This document shows positions 9,501-17,887 of a stretch of 64,000 bases of DNA, piece after piece. The position numbers and the translations under genes were made by a program. Below the pieces are notes generated by a model that searched no databases, had not been told where the DNA came from, and saw only the letters and a list, made by a program, of their open reading frames with translations. Numbering within the stretch: the stretch's first letter is position 1; each line of letters opens with the position of its first letter. Source of the DNA: Lachnoclostridium sp. UBA5725 (GTDB lineage Bacteria > Bacillota > Clostridia > Lachnospirales > Lachnospiraceae); contig DIGJ01000002.1 in the NCBI GenBank assembly GCA_002419585.1, positions 426,783 through 490,782 on the forward strand, in the 5' to 3' direction.

Positions 9501-10095
9501 CCAATTCATGAAAAAAGAATCGTTTTATCAAGAAAGCACAGTAGGAACGCTTGCTTTACTGTCTTTTTTCAGTAAGCAGGAAACACTGTCTATTGAGGAA
9601 CTTGAGTTTTGTGAAAAAAATATTGAGAAAATGGCTACATTAGGATATGTTTTTCAGTTTTTTAAAAATTTCAGTGGGAAAATTAGGATGCCACAGCAAA
9701 TCAATCACTATCATTATGTAGAGTATAAATGCAATCCGAATAATAAAGTGAAAATTCATTATATATTAGAGGATAACAGCAATCAGGAAGATTACATAAC
9801 CAAATGCATGGAAAATGTTTATTTTGGTATACATGTCATACCGTTTTTGCTTTTTCGCGATGAAGTACTTTCGTATTACATATCGGAAGATAATGGTTCA
9901 AGGGAAACGATTACAGAAAGTAGACGGTTTGAATATACGGCTTGCAGCGAAGAGTCAGAGGAAGAAAGTTCATTTGAACAAATAAATCGCATCTTAAATG
10001 CGAAGGATTTAAAAGATGAAAAAACAATCATAACTTCGATGGAGCATTTTATTAAATGTAAGTACGCAAAAGAGGCTATGTTGAAGATTTTGTGA
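6550..10095 (+). CDS. Giant 1181-aa protein of unknown function (DUF5717-like), first gene of a four-gene cluster
   Basis: No signal peptide or membrane segment, so probably cytoplasmic. Start TTG at 6550 lies a few bases after GGGAGGGG. Residues about 25-120 and 190-300 look like two beta-rich Ig-like modules (the first has VEAGSVYVGSFFVSN, the second ends TIEIQVQVNL); residues about 310-1000 are leucine/aromatic-rich, mostly helical and repeat-like, suggesting a solenoid; the C-terminal ~150 residues are beta-rich and acidic (CSEESEEES near 1140). I recall this size and layout as the DUF5717 family of clostridia, but could not verify it. It precedes an Hsp70-like ATPase by 25 bases, so a scaffold or client-recognition role is possible; that is inference. 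Confidence 0.7.
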   Translation: MKEKIRQLAKENFEYELPNILLSEENLQITVEAGSVYVGSFFVSNDQRKDMKGIVYSSFTHLKITNPMFIGKQNEILFLYDAKKESFGQEFSDKIHIVSNCGETSITLKVLIVEPYQTTSLGQIKDLFHFANLAHSDWEEALKLFESSDFERVFLKQEDMKTRYHGLIHGIDRNTAMEEFLIGIQKKLKINVHVDRTVCEYKKCLTNFMDKIIVEKDNWGYQSFHVSTDCDFLAIQKKNFTTKDFCGNRYHLEFLIERNKLSKGNNFGTIKLETQTETIEIQVQVNLHNEARDNNTNRKHKELILFFTQNYLNLRTEQIAYDKYMTDLAEHLKIGKDIYPYWEHKLLELHFYMMDHQSYAADALKEMEENVELMKEESLISYTAFLYLRALYTKKEEFIEEAVSFIRAYYQNGFDSWQLLWFLLYLDPSYDKHPEKKWEEIARCIDKGANSPVLYYEACLCLESDRRSRPYFQKSLPKILAFGVKMSCLSQELIDLFCFLAEQEGKSSPWIMKSLYSIYELHQSKEVLHTICKLLIYEEKKESKHFKWFAKGEEEKIKLENLYEYYIYTMEENFSLRIPANLFLFFQYDNQLSFEKKAFFYAYIIKNKHRDVGNYVVYEKLIRKFALEALKQEKIDRNLAILYEEFFQPEDVDERLAIAFCKIMFRHELTCDSNKIVGVYVSHKELLREVYTPIENGCCHIDIFTENPSVIFVDQRGNRYIDGVNHKITRFIHIHGLTQTCYEYCKSNSMLMLHMFEKIYKYQKQNENSIYVQRRCVLLPAFQSFYKGRCFESLIQYYFDHLEPEALKEMLLLADFDLLSKEFRPKAIFYCMLYDLSDKACFSMQEYGFYDIPINRMIHFCTDEIKKSSMENNNKFLLEMAFYIFNDEKYNETILTYLMHYLEGDVEVLLKLWKRCVNFDLEAYILEERILSQVLFTQEKVMKVFEVFKSYYKKGGEETIIKAYLAFTSYQYLMKEPVASDALFQFMKKESFYQESTVGTLALLSFFSKQETLSIEELEFCEKNIEKMATLGYVFQFFKNFSGKIRMPQQINHYHYVEYKCNPNNKVKIHYILEDNSNQEDYITKCMENVYFGIHVIPFLLFRDEVLSYYISEDNGSRETITESRRFEYTACSEESEEESSFEQINRILNAKDLKDEKTIITSMEHFIKCKYAKEAMLKIL

Positions 10096-10120
10096 GGAAG
10101 AATGGAGGGAAGAAAAGAAA

Positions 10121-11386
10121 ATGGAACAGACAAAAAATTTATATGTTGGATTTGATCTGGGAAATGAGAATTCACAGATGAGCTGCTTCCATCCACGAAC
10201 TGGCGAAATTGAAACAATTGGTGGTAAAACAGGGGACAATTACCACTTTATTCCTACTTGTCTTGCAGTAACCAAATATAGAAGAGAATGGCTTTATGGG
10301 GAAGAAGCATTATTTGCGGCCGAACATGAAGATGTAGTTCTAGTAGAAAATTTTGTCTTGCGTATCGGGAATAAAGAAACATTTACTATTTTAGGAGTTA
10401 CATTTGATGGGGTAGCTCTTTTGGAAAAATTCTTTCGAAAGACTTTAGTTTTGCTTCAAAAATATTATTCCAATAACTCAATATGTAAATTAGTTGTTAC
10501 GATAGAAGAAGAAAATGAATCTCTTACAAAGGCAATTTATCAGGCACTTGAGAATATGGGTATTTTAAGGGATAGGGTTTTTGTAGAGACCTATACACAA
10601 AGCTATATTTATTATGCGCTGAGTCAAAAACGAGAGCTTTGGACACAGGATATTGGCTTATTTGATTTTAGTAAGAGGGGACTTATTTTTAAGCGCATAC
10701 GTATTAATCGAAGATGTCAGCCGTTTGTAGTTGCCTGTGAAAAAACAGATTTATCCGATGAGATTTCGTTTGATATGTATCAAAGAAAAGAAAAAACGGA
10801 ACTGGCAACTCTTTTTTTAGAAGTAGCAAAAATGGTATTATACAATCAGAATGTAGCTACTTTATACTTTATCGGGGAAGGATTTTTATCAAATTGGTCT
10901 GATTATGCCCTACAGGTACTATGTACAGGGAAACGAGGATTTCGAGGACCCAATATTTATACCAGAGGTGCCGCTTATCATGCAAAAAATATGGAAACCA
11001 ATGAATTCTCAAAAAAATTTCTACTATTATCGGAAGGTGTTTTAGAAGACGCAATCTTACTAAAAGCATATAAAGATGGGAAGCAAAGAGAAGTACAGAT
11101 CATACCAGCAGGTATCCCATGGACACAAGCCAAAGGATGCACTACCATAATTCTTGATGAAGAAGATGAAATACGTCTGGTCATAAAAAATGCGCTTGAT
11201 ATGACCATGAGTGAACGAATGATCCCTTTGGAAGGAGTACCAAAACGACCAAATCGGATGGGTCGTTTTCAGCTTGAGTTTCAGTTCGAAAATCTAAGAA
11301 CGTGTGTTATTTCTATTCGTGATGTTGGCTTTGGTGATTATGCTCCATCTACAAACCGAGTTTGGGAAAAACGAATGGAACTTTAG
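10121..11386 (+). CDS. Hsp70/actin-fold ATPase-like protein (DUF5716-like)
   Basis: 421 aa. The N-terminus reads VGFDLGNENSQMS, the phosphate-1 loop of the Hsp70/actin superfamily, followed by the Hsp70-like order of a target-independent strand region, FIPTCLAVTKYRREWLYGEEA; a later IGEGFLSN resembles the phosphate-2/adenosine region. There is no peptide-binding domain of DnaK size: after about residue 330 a beta-rich tail follows (IIPAGIPW to VWEKRMEL). Such minimal members polymerise or act as regulatory ATPases. It is cotranscribed with the preceding 1181-aa gene (25-base gap) and the next one (12-base gap). I recall DUF5716 for this family from memory only. Substrate unknown. Confidence 0.72.
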   Translation: MEQTKNLYVGFDLGNENSQMSCFHPRTGEIETIGGKTGDNYHFIPTCLAVTKYRREWLYGEEALFAAEHEDVVLVENFVLRIGNKETFTILGVTFDGVALLEKFFRKTLVLLQKYYSNNSICKLVVTIEEENESLTKAIYQALENMGILRDRVFVETYTQSYIYYALSQKRELWTQDIGLFDFSKRGLIFKRIRINRRCQPFVVACEKTDLSDEISFDMYQRKEKTELATLFLEVAKMVLYNQNVATLYFIGEGFLSNWSDYALQVLCTGKRGFRGPNIYTRGAAYHAKNMETNEFSKKFLLLSEGVLEDAILLKAYKDGKQREVQIIPAGIPWTQAKGCTTIILDEEDEIRLVIKNALDMTMSERMIPLEGVPKRPNRMGRFQLEFQFENLRTCVISIRDVGFGDYAPSTNRVWEKRMEL

Positions 11387-11398
11387 GAGGAAGGAAAC

Positions 11399-12295
11399 AT
11401 GGGAAAGATAATATGGTGTGCAGGTAATATAACAAAAGAGGCATTCCTTTTTCCACGAACCAGTACAAAGATTTATTCCATAGAGGAATTATGCTACTAT
11501 ATTTATAATAATATTTATACCTTATCAGAAGGTGACTTTACGACTGATTTGGCAGACTGGATGGATAAAGAGCTTATAATGCCAGTAACGTCGTCAAAGA
11601 TCAAAAAAATGATTCGAAAAGGAGAATCTCTTAAGGATATTGTAGTGACGATTTTATGCAGTGCAGATTATTACGAGGAAGATGAAATAAAAAGTCTGAT
11701 TCATATAATGGATCAACTCGAAAAATGCAGCTCATTAGAACGTACCAAATTGAGAGCAGATAACCTTTTAAGGTATAAAGATTATAAAAATGCAGGGATT
11801 GCGTATGGCAGTATATTGAAGGAAAGTAAAAAAGAAACTACGTCTGCAATATTTATTGGAAATGTGCTGCATAATATGGGGATTGTTAAGATGCAGAGTT
11901 CTTCCTATATAGAAGCTTGCGAATGGTTTCAAAAAGCATATGAAAAAAATAGAAACAAAGATTCTTACAAGGCGTATATTTTATGTCTTATGTTTGCAAA
12001 AAAAGATCTTTCCTTATTAAATGAATCTAAATTAAATGGATCAGAATTAAATGAATCCGAATTAAATAAATCAGAATTATACAGATCAGACAAATATGAG
12101 ATGAATCAGAACTTAGTATCTGATATTATAGAAGAGATTTATGAAAAAATGGTAGAAGCAACTACTAGCGAGGAATATCAAAAAATGGAACAAATAAAGG
12201 AGCTTTTCGAAGCGGGAAAGTTTGATGAATTCTATGGAAAGATTGAACAAATGATAGCAAAGTGGAAGGGTGAATATAAAAATGGGCTTATTTAA
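11399..12295 (+). CDS. TPR-like helical protein of unknown function
   Basis: 298 aa, soluble. Residues about 100-200 show the spacing of helical TPR repeats (ADNLLRYKDYKNAGIAYGSIL, then GNVLHNMGIVKMQSSSYIEACEWFQKAY). Residues about 206-230 are a low-complexity hydrophilic insert encoded by a 15-bp tandem repeat. The N-terminal 90 residues, IIWCAGNITKEAFLFPRTSTKIYSIEELCYYIYNNI onward in part, match nothing I can name. Strong AGGAGGAAGG site before the ATG. It overlaps the next gene by 14 bases, implying translational coupling within the cluster. Confidence 0.65.
   Translation: MGKIIWCAGNITKEAFLFPRTSTKIYSIEELCYYIYNNIYTLSEGDFTTDLADWMDKELIMPVTSSKIKKMIRKGESLKDIVVTILCSADYYEEDEIKSLIHIMDQLEKCSSLERTKLRADNLLRYKDYKNAGIAYGSILKESKKETTSAIFIGNVLHNMGIVKMQSSSYIEACEWFQKAYEKNRNKDSYKAYILCLMFAKKDLSLLNESKLNGSELNESELNKSELYRSDKYEMNQNLVSDIIEEIYEKMVEATTSEEYQKMEQIKELFEAGKFDEFYGKIEQMIAKWKGEYKNGLI
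12016..12090 (+). repeat. Five tandem 15-bp units inside the TPR-like gene
   Basis: Units ATTAAATGAATCTAA-like start at 12016, 12031, 12046, 12061 and 12076. In frame they encode repeats of the type LNESE/LNGSE/LNKSE. The fifth unit has drifted. Being a multiple of three, copy number can change without shifting the frame. Confidence 0.85.
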
Positions 12296-13454
12296 ATGGT
12301 TTCGAAAATCAAAGCCAAAAGCAGAGGAAACAGATGAACAGGAAATGAGTTCCGGTTTATATCCGCAAATGGAAGAAATATATCCGCAAAAGTTAGGAAG
12401 CATTCACAGTGTTGTCGATAACTGTGAGCAGATGCTTGAAGTAACTAAGCAAATGGAACAGATGAAGCAGGAATATCATACGGTTACGGCATATTTATCG
12501 GATATTCAAAAGATTGATCGAATTCCTACTGATGAGAGAGAAAAACTGGAGGCAGCCGCAAGAAATATTTGTGTTTATACGAAAGAAAGAGATAAATACA
12601 AAGTAAAGGATACAAAACTTACAAAGGAACAAAGAAATATAATTGAAAAGCAAGAAGATAGTATTGCGAATGAATTAAGAAGCATGAAAAAGAATGAAGA
12701 ATATAACGGAATTATAAAAGGGGATTTGCATCATTTAGAAGGAGAGAAAGGTGCTCTTTTGTATGAGAAGGAAGAAATAATTAGTAAGCAGGCATTCTTA
12801 AAGAAAATGGCTATGACAATGGCAGTTCTCGTGATTAGTTTGTTTGCACTGATTGTAGCATTGTCTTTCGCTTTTGAAGCGAGCATGGCAATACCATATA
12901 TTTTGACAATTGTTATGGCAGCGATTACAGCAACTTACATTTTTATGGAAGAAACAAAAAGCCGGCAAGAACTGAAACTGGTAGAGCGAAAAATTCAGAA
13001 AGCCATTTATTTACTAAATAAGGTTAAGATAAAATATGTGAATAATATGAGCCTTTTAGAATATTCCTATGAAAAATATGATGTAAGCAGTTCGGTTGAA
13101 CTTGATTATATATGGAAGCAATATTTAATTGTAAAAGAGAATGAAAAGAAATTTGAATTGAATGCAGAAAAATTAAACCAAGCGAATGATATTTTGATGG
13201 AAGAATTGGAACGCTATCAGCTAACGAATGTAGAAATCTGGATGCATCAGGCACAGGCCATCCTTGATAAACGAGAGATGGTTGAGGTTCGACACCGTTT
13301 AAATGTTAGAAGACAAAAATTAAGAGATAACATAGATTATAATACCAAAACCTATATTAAAAACAAGAATGAAATCCAAGTATTTATGGATGAAAATAAA
13401 ATGATGCAAGATGAGGTAAAAGCCATCCTTAGAAACTACGCGATAGAGCTGTAA
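12282..13454 (+). CDS. Membrane-anchored coiled-coil protein of unknown function
   Basis: 390 aa. Long charged helical regions (about residues 45-165 and 225-385) predict coiled coils; between them are two adjacent hydrophobic segments (about 172-192 and 197-215: MAMTMAVLVISLFALIVAL and IPYILTIVMAAITATYIF). That puts both coiled coils on the same, presumably cytoplasmic, face. The ATG at 12282 is chosen over the GTG at 12270 because the GGAAGGG site occupies 12264-12270. Last gene of the four-gene cluster; it could tether the Hsp70-like ATPase and the two repeat proteins to the membrane (inference). Confidence 0.7.
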   Translation: MGLFKWFRKSKPKAEETDEQEMSSGLYPQMEEIYPQKLGSIHSVVDNCEQMLEVTKQMEQMKQEYHTVTAYLSDIQKIDRIPTDEREKLEAAARNICVYTKERDKYKVKDTKLTKEQRNIIEKQEDSIANELRSMKKNEEYNGIIKGDLHHLEGEKGALLYEKEEIISKQAFLKKMAMTMAVLVISLFALIVALSFAFEASMAIPYILTIVMAAITATYIFMEETKSRQELKLVERKIQKAIYLLNKVKIKYVNNMSLLEYSYEKYDVSSSVELDYIWKQYLIVKENEKKFELNAEKLNQANDILMEELERYQLTNVEIWMHQAQAILDKREMVEVRHRLNVRRQKLRDNIDYNTKTYIKNKNEIQVFMDENKMMQDEVKAILRNYAIEL

Positions 13455-13480
13455 AAACACTTGACAAGTTGGCGTTTTTT
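13454..13480 (+). terminator. Weak terminator-like hairpin after the four-gene cluster
   Basis: An A-rich strand just after the stop codon can pair imperfectly with a GTTTTTT strand about 20 bases on, across a CTTGACAAG core. The stem is short and interrupted, so readthrough into valS is likely. Confidence 0.3.
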
Positions 13481-13551
13481 ATCTAATCTTGTAGGAAGGA
13501 AACTATAAAGTACTGTTCATACGAATAGTACTTCGATAAAGGAGAATTGCA

Positions 13552-16227
13552 ATGAAAAAAGAACTGGAAAAGACATACAATCCAAATGATATAGAAGACA
13601 GATTGTACCAAAAGTGGATAAAGAACCGATACTTTCACGCACAGGTGAATAAAAATAAGAAACCATTTACAATCGTGATTCCACCTCCAAACATTACAGG
13701 AAAACTGCACATGGGACATGCATTGGATGAAACGATGCAAGATATTTTAATTCGTTTTAAAAGAATGCAAGGTTATGAAGCATTATGGCTTCCAGGAACC
13801 GATCATGCTAGTATATCAACCGAAGTTAAGGTTATTAATCAGCTAAAATCAGAAGGAATCGACAAGCAGGAATTAGGAAGAGACGGTTTTTTAAAGCGTA
13901 CTTGGGAATGGAAAGAAGAATACGGTGGAACTATCGTAGAACAGCTAAAAAAATTAGGATCTTCTTGTGACTGGGAAAGAGAACGTTTCACTTTAGATGA
14001 AGGTTGCTCGAAAGCGGTGGAAGAAGTTTTTATCAAACTATATGAAAAAAGAATGATTTACAAAGGTTCCCGTATTATAAACTGGTGTCCAATCTGTAAG
14101 ACTTCTATTTCCGATGCAGAAGTAGAGCACGAAGAACAAGCGGGACACTTTTGGCATATCAATTATCCAATTGTTGGAGAAGAGGGAAGATTTGTAGAAA
14201 TCGCTACAACCAGACCGGAAACCTTGTTAGGCGACACTGCAGTAGCCGTTCATCCAGACGATGAAAGATATCAGGATTTGATTGGAAAAATGGTATTATT
14301 ACCACTTGTTAATCGTGAAATTCCAGTCGTTGCAGATTCCTATGTAGATAAAGATTTTGGTACTGGCGTTGTTAAAATTACACCTGCCCATGATCCAAAT
14401 GACTTTGAAGTCGGAAAACGTCATAACTTGCCAGAAATTAATGTCATGAACGATGATGCAACAATCAATGAAAAAGGTGGAAAATACTGTGGTCTTGACC
14501 GTTATGAAGCTAGAAAGCAAATAGTACAAGAATTAACCGATTTGGGTTTATTAGTAAAAGTGGAAGATCATATTCATAATGTTGGAACCCATGATCGATG
14601 TAGTGCAACGGTTGAGCCGATGATTAAACAGCAGTGGTTCGTTAAGATGGATGACCTGATCCAGCCAGCGATCCAAGCAGTAAAATCTGGAGAAATCAAA
14701 TTAATTCCTGAGCGTATGGAAAAGACTTATTTTAACTGGACCGATAACATTCGTGACTGGTGTATTTCGAGACAGTTGTGGTGGGGACACAGAATACCAG
14801 CGTATTACTGTGATAAATGTGGTGAAGTTGTGGTTGCCAGAACATCAGAAATACCAAGCATTTGCCCTAAATGTAGACATGATCATTTGACTCAGGATGA
14901 AGATACACTGGACACCTGGTTTAGCTCTGCACTATGGCCATTTTCTACTTTAGGCTGGCCAGAAAAGACAGAAGAATTGGATTACTTTTATCCTACAAAT
15001 GTATTAGTTACCGGATATGATATCATCTTTTTCTGGGTTATCCGTATGGCATTTTCTGGATATGAACACATGGGAGAAAAGCCATTTGACACCGTTTTAT
15101 TCCATGGTCTGATTCGTGATTCGCAAGGTAGAAAGATGAGTAAATCATTAGGAAATGGAATCGATCCATTGGAAATCATATCAGAATATGGTGCAGATGC
15201 ACTTCGTTTTACCTTAATTACAGGTAATGCACCTGGAAATGATATGCGTTTTTATATTGAACGTGTAGAAGCAAGTCGCAATTTTGCAAATAAGGTTTGG
15301 AATGCCTCCAGATTTATCATGATGAACCTGGATAAAATTTCGGAAGAAGAAAAAGCATTGTTATCTCAAAAAGATTTTGATGTAGAAAACAAATGTACAC
15401 AGGCGGATAAATGGATTATTTCAAAGGTGAATGCATTAACAAAAGAAGTAACAGCAAATATGGAAGTATTTGAGTTAGGTATTGCAGTTCAAAAGGTTTA
15501 TGACTTTATTTGGGAAGAATTCTGTGACTGGTATATTGAAATGGTTAAACCTAGACTTTATAACGAAGAGGATGAAACAAGAGTGGCAGCTGTTTGGACG
15601 TTAAGAACCGTTCTCCTTCAGTCATTAAAACTCCTTCATCCATACATGCCTTTTATCACGGAAGAAATTTTTTGTACCTTACAAGAGAATGAAGAGTCAA
15701 TTATGATTTCAGATTGGCCGATATATAAAGAAGAGTACAATTTTACTTTAGATGAAGATGCGGTAGAAACCATTAAGGAAGCCGTTAAGGGCATTCGTAA
15801 TGTTCGTGCTGAAATGAACGTTCCACCAAGCAAGAAGGCAACTGTTATCGTGGTTTCTGAAGATAATGCGATTCGTACGATTTTTGAAAACAGTAGAGTA
15901 TTCTTTGCAACCTTGGGTTATGCAAGTGAAGTTATTGTAAAAGAACAAAAAACAGATATTCCAGACGATGCAGTTTCAACCGTGATTCATGGAGCAACGA
16001 TTTATATGCCTTTTGCGCAGCTAGTGGATATTTCAAAAGAAATCGAACGTTTGGAAAAAGAAAAATCCCGATTAGAAGAAGAATTAAAGCGTGTAAATGG
16101 TATGCTTTGCAATGAACGTTTTGTGAGCAAAGCGCCAGTTGAAAAGATTAATGAAGAAAAAGCAAAACTTGAAAAATATACAAATATGATGGAACAGGTG
16201 ACGGAGCGATTAGCTAATCTTAAGTAA
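13552..16227 (+). CDS. valS: Valyl-tRNA synthetase
   Basis: 891 aa class Ia synthetase charging tRNA-Val. The HIGH-type motif is HMGH in PPPNITGKLHMGHAL near residue 45; the KMSKS loop is intact in GRKMSKSLGNG near residue 525; the editing domain insert lies about 190-330 (ATTRPETLLGDTAVAVHP); CysX2Cys pairs occur in ICKT- and CDKCGEVV-type knuckles near 177 and 425. The last 65 residues are the ValRS C-terminal coiled coil (EIERLEKEKSRLEEELKRV). Start ATG follows AAAGGAG. The 97-base upstream gap is too short for a T-box; only a small AAGTACT/AGTACTT hairpin is present. Confidence 0.97.
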   Translation: MKKELEKTYNPNDIEDRLYQKWIKNRYFHAQVNKNKKPFTIVIPPPNITGKLHMGHALDETMQDILIRFKRMQGYEALWLPGTDHASISTEVKVINQLKSEGIDKQELGRDGFLKRTWEWKEEYGGTIVEQLKKLGSSCDWERERFTLDEGCSKAVEEVFIKLYEKRMIYKGSRIINWCPICKTSISDAEVEHEEQAGHFWHINYPIVGEEGRFVEIATTRPETLLGDTAVAVHPDDERYQDLIGKMVLLPLVNREIPVVADSYVDKDFGTGVVKITPAHDPNDFEVGKRHNLPEINVMNDDATINEKGGKYCGLDRYEARKQIVQELTDLGLLVKVEDHIHNVGTHDRCSATVEPMIKQQWFVKMDDLIQPAIQAVKSGEIKLIPERMEKTYFNWTDNIRDWCISRQLWWGHRIPAYYCDKCGEVVVARTSEIPSICPKCRHDHLTQDEDTLDTWFSSALWPFSTLGWPEKTEELDYFYPTNVLVTGYDIIFFWVIRMAFSGYEHMGEKPFDTVLFHGLIRDSQGRKMSKSLGNGIDPLEIISEYGADALRFTLITGNAPGNDMRFYIERVEASRNFANKVWNASRFIMMNLDKISEEEKALLSQKDFDVENKCTQADKWIISKVNALTKEVTANMEVFELGIAVQKVYDFIWEEFCDWYIEMVKPRLYNEEDETRVAAVWTLRTVLLQSLKLLHPYMPFITEEIFCTLQENEESIMISDWPIYKEEYNFTLDEDAVETIKEAVKGIRNVRAEMNVPPSKKATVIVVSEDNAIRTIFENSRVFFATLGYASEVIVKEQKTDIPDDAVSTVIHGATIYMPFAQLVDISKEIERLEKEKSRLEEELKRVNGMLCNERFVSKAPVEKINEEKAKLEKYTNMMEQVTERLANLK

Positions 16228-16254
16228 GTCTTAAGTAAATCTGGAGGTGGGAAT

Positions 16255-17640
16255 ATGGCAATGGATTTGGAAACAAACCGTTCAGTGGTGCGCATATCGG
16301 AAGATGGTATAGAGGCCTTTTTAAGCTTATACCCCCCGGATGAAAATGAAACGTATTCTGTAGATGATTTACAGGCATTTTTAGAAAAAAATGGAGTTAT
16401 ACAAGGTATTGATAAAGAGGCTCTTCGTGTCATGATAGAAGAAAAGTCTTATTATACCGAACAGTTAGTAGCAAAAGGAATAAAAGCGCAGGATGGACAG
16501 GATGGTGAATTTGAATTCCTGTTCTCTCTTGTGCAAGGTGGTAAACCTAAAATTCTTCCGGATGGAACGGCTGACTATGGGAATATGAAGGATGTAGCGG
16601 TCGTAGAAGCGGATACACAGATTGTACGTTACAAACCAGCAATTGCAGGTAGTAATGGAATTGATGTATTTGGTAAGCCGATTTTAGCTAAGGTTGGAAG
16701 AGAACTTCCTGTCCTGAAAGGAAAAGGATTTTATATATCAGAGGACAGACTTTCCTATACAGCAGCGCTTACTGGAAAAATAGAATATGATAATGAACGC
16801 CTTACAGTAAGTGATATGATTACCATTGAGGGAGATGTAACAATAATTACTGGTAATATTCAGTTTGCAGGTGATGTGTTTGTAAAAGGAAATGTAGTTT
16901 CTGGAATGACCATTCAAGCAAAGGGTAACATTACGGTAAATGGACATGTAGAAGGTGCACAGCTAATTGCAGGAAAGGATGTAGTCCTAAAAAATGGAAT
17001 GCAAGGTGCTGGAAAAGGTGAAATTCGTGCAGGCGGCGATGTATTGGCAAAGTTCTTTGAGCAGACGACGATTTATGCTAGAGGTAGTGTAAAAGCCAAT
17101 GCAATCTTAAACAGCAATATTATGTCAGAGCAAGAAATCATTGTTTCAGGGAAAAAGGGTGTCATCGTAGGTGGTACCGTATGTGCAATTCGAAGAATTG
17201 AAGCAACCATGATTGGTAATATGTCTGAAGTGAAGACAAGAATTGACCTTGGCGTGGATGCTGATATTTATGACCACATAAAAAAAGTAAAAAGTAAATA
17301 TGAATACATACTAGAAGAAATTAATCGGATCGAAAATGGTATTGCTCAGATTAATAAAATGCTAGAAAAGGCATATAACTCAGAATTGGCAGAAAAGAAA
17401 CTTTATCTGATGAGAGCAAAGATTTCAAAGGATTCTGTCATTGCTAGTATACAACAAGAACTTCGAAATCTTAGAATCAATGTAGAAAACTCTACAAATG
17501 CAAAGTTGGTTGTACGTAAGAGCATATATCGTGGTGCGAAAATTACCATAAATGGAACTGTAAAATTGATTGAATATGAGAATTATAATGTAACATATAG
17601 TGAAAAAGCGGGTGAGATTGTTTTTACACAAAATATTTAG
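16255..17640 (+). CDS. FapA-family protein (DUF342)
   Basis: 461 aa. Middle region (about 170-330) is the glycine/valine-rich, repetitive beta-helix of the DUF342/FapA family (DVTIITGNIQFAGDVFVKG, ITVNGHVEGAQLIAGKDVV, IRAGGDVLAKFFEQ), followed by a coiled coil (about 340-410) and a short beta tail. In enterobacteria and Vibrio FapA influences polar localisation/flagellar number; in clostridia function is undefined. GGAGGTGG precedes the ATG by four bases or so. It starts 28 bases after valS and is probably cotranscribed. Confidence 0.85.
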   Translation: MAMDLETNRSVVRISEDGIEAFLSLYPPDENETYSVDDLQAFLEKNGVIQGIDKEALRVMIEEKSYYTEQLVAKGIKAQDGQDGEFEFLFSLVQGGKPKILPDGTADYGNMKDVAVVEADTQIVRYKPAIAGSNGIDVFGKPILAKVGRELPVLKGKGFYISEDRLSYTAALTGKIEYDNERLTVSDMITIEGDVTIITGNIQFAGDVFVKGNVVSGMTIQAKGNITVNGHVEGAQLIAGKDVVLKNGMQGAGKGEIRAGGDVLAKFFEQTTIYARGSVKANAILNSNIMSEQEIIVSGKKGVIVGGTVCAIRRIEATMIGNMSEVKTRIDLGVDADIYDHIKKVKSKYEYILEEINRIENGIAQINKMLEKAYNSELAEKKLYLMRAKISKDSVIASIQQELRNLRINVENSTNAKLVVRKSIYRGAKITINGTVKLIEYENYNVTYSEKAGEIVFTQNI

Positions 17641-17660
17641 TCGTTTTTTGACGACCTGAT
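17640..17660 (+). terminator. Possible short terminator after the FapA-family gene
   Basis: GTCGT (17640-17644) can pair with ACGAC (17651-17655) around a T-rich loop, followed by CTGATTTTA. Only five base pairs and a poor T-tract. Confidence 0.3.
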
Positions 17661-17735
17661 TTTATTGCAATTTTCACGTATTCTAGGTAAAATTAGTATA
17701 ATATTTGAGCCTATTAAAGGCAGATAGGGGAACAG

Positions 17736-17876
17736 ATGATTAATTTTGATGAAGAAATCGTAAAATTTCAACCGAGTCTAGAAGTAGAACAGGCAGAGGA
17801 TGCAATATACAGTAACGATTCTACCGATGTCACGGATTTAATTCGTGATATGTTAAAAGAAATGAAGAACAAGTAG
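17736..17876 (+). CDS. 46-aa acidic small protein of unknown function
   Basis: Open frame from ATG 17736 to TAG 17876, too short for most gene lists. AGGGGAA about five bases upstream is a good ribosome site, and the stop codon overlaps the AGGAGG site of the next gene, so it looks deliberately placed as a lead gene. The product is acidic and helical (FDEEIVKFQPSLEVEQAED, then DLIRDMLKEMKNK), with no Cys or membrane segment. Function unknown; coupling to the downstream zinc-ribbon TPR protein suggests a partner. Confidence 0.6.
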   Translation: MINFDEEIVKFQPSLEVEQAEDAIYSNDSTDVTDLIRDMLKEMKNK

Positions 17877-17887
17877 GAGGCACTAGA

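Noticed and set aside
9876..10239. Overlapping minus-strand frames of 113 and 76 aa
   Set aside because: Shadows of the two large genes on the plus strand; hydrophobic/serine-rich composition typical of antisense frames and no ribosome sites.
13455..13551. T-box leader before valS
   Set aside because: Only 97 bases, no T-box sequence or specifier stem, just a 7-bp AAGTACT hairpin.
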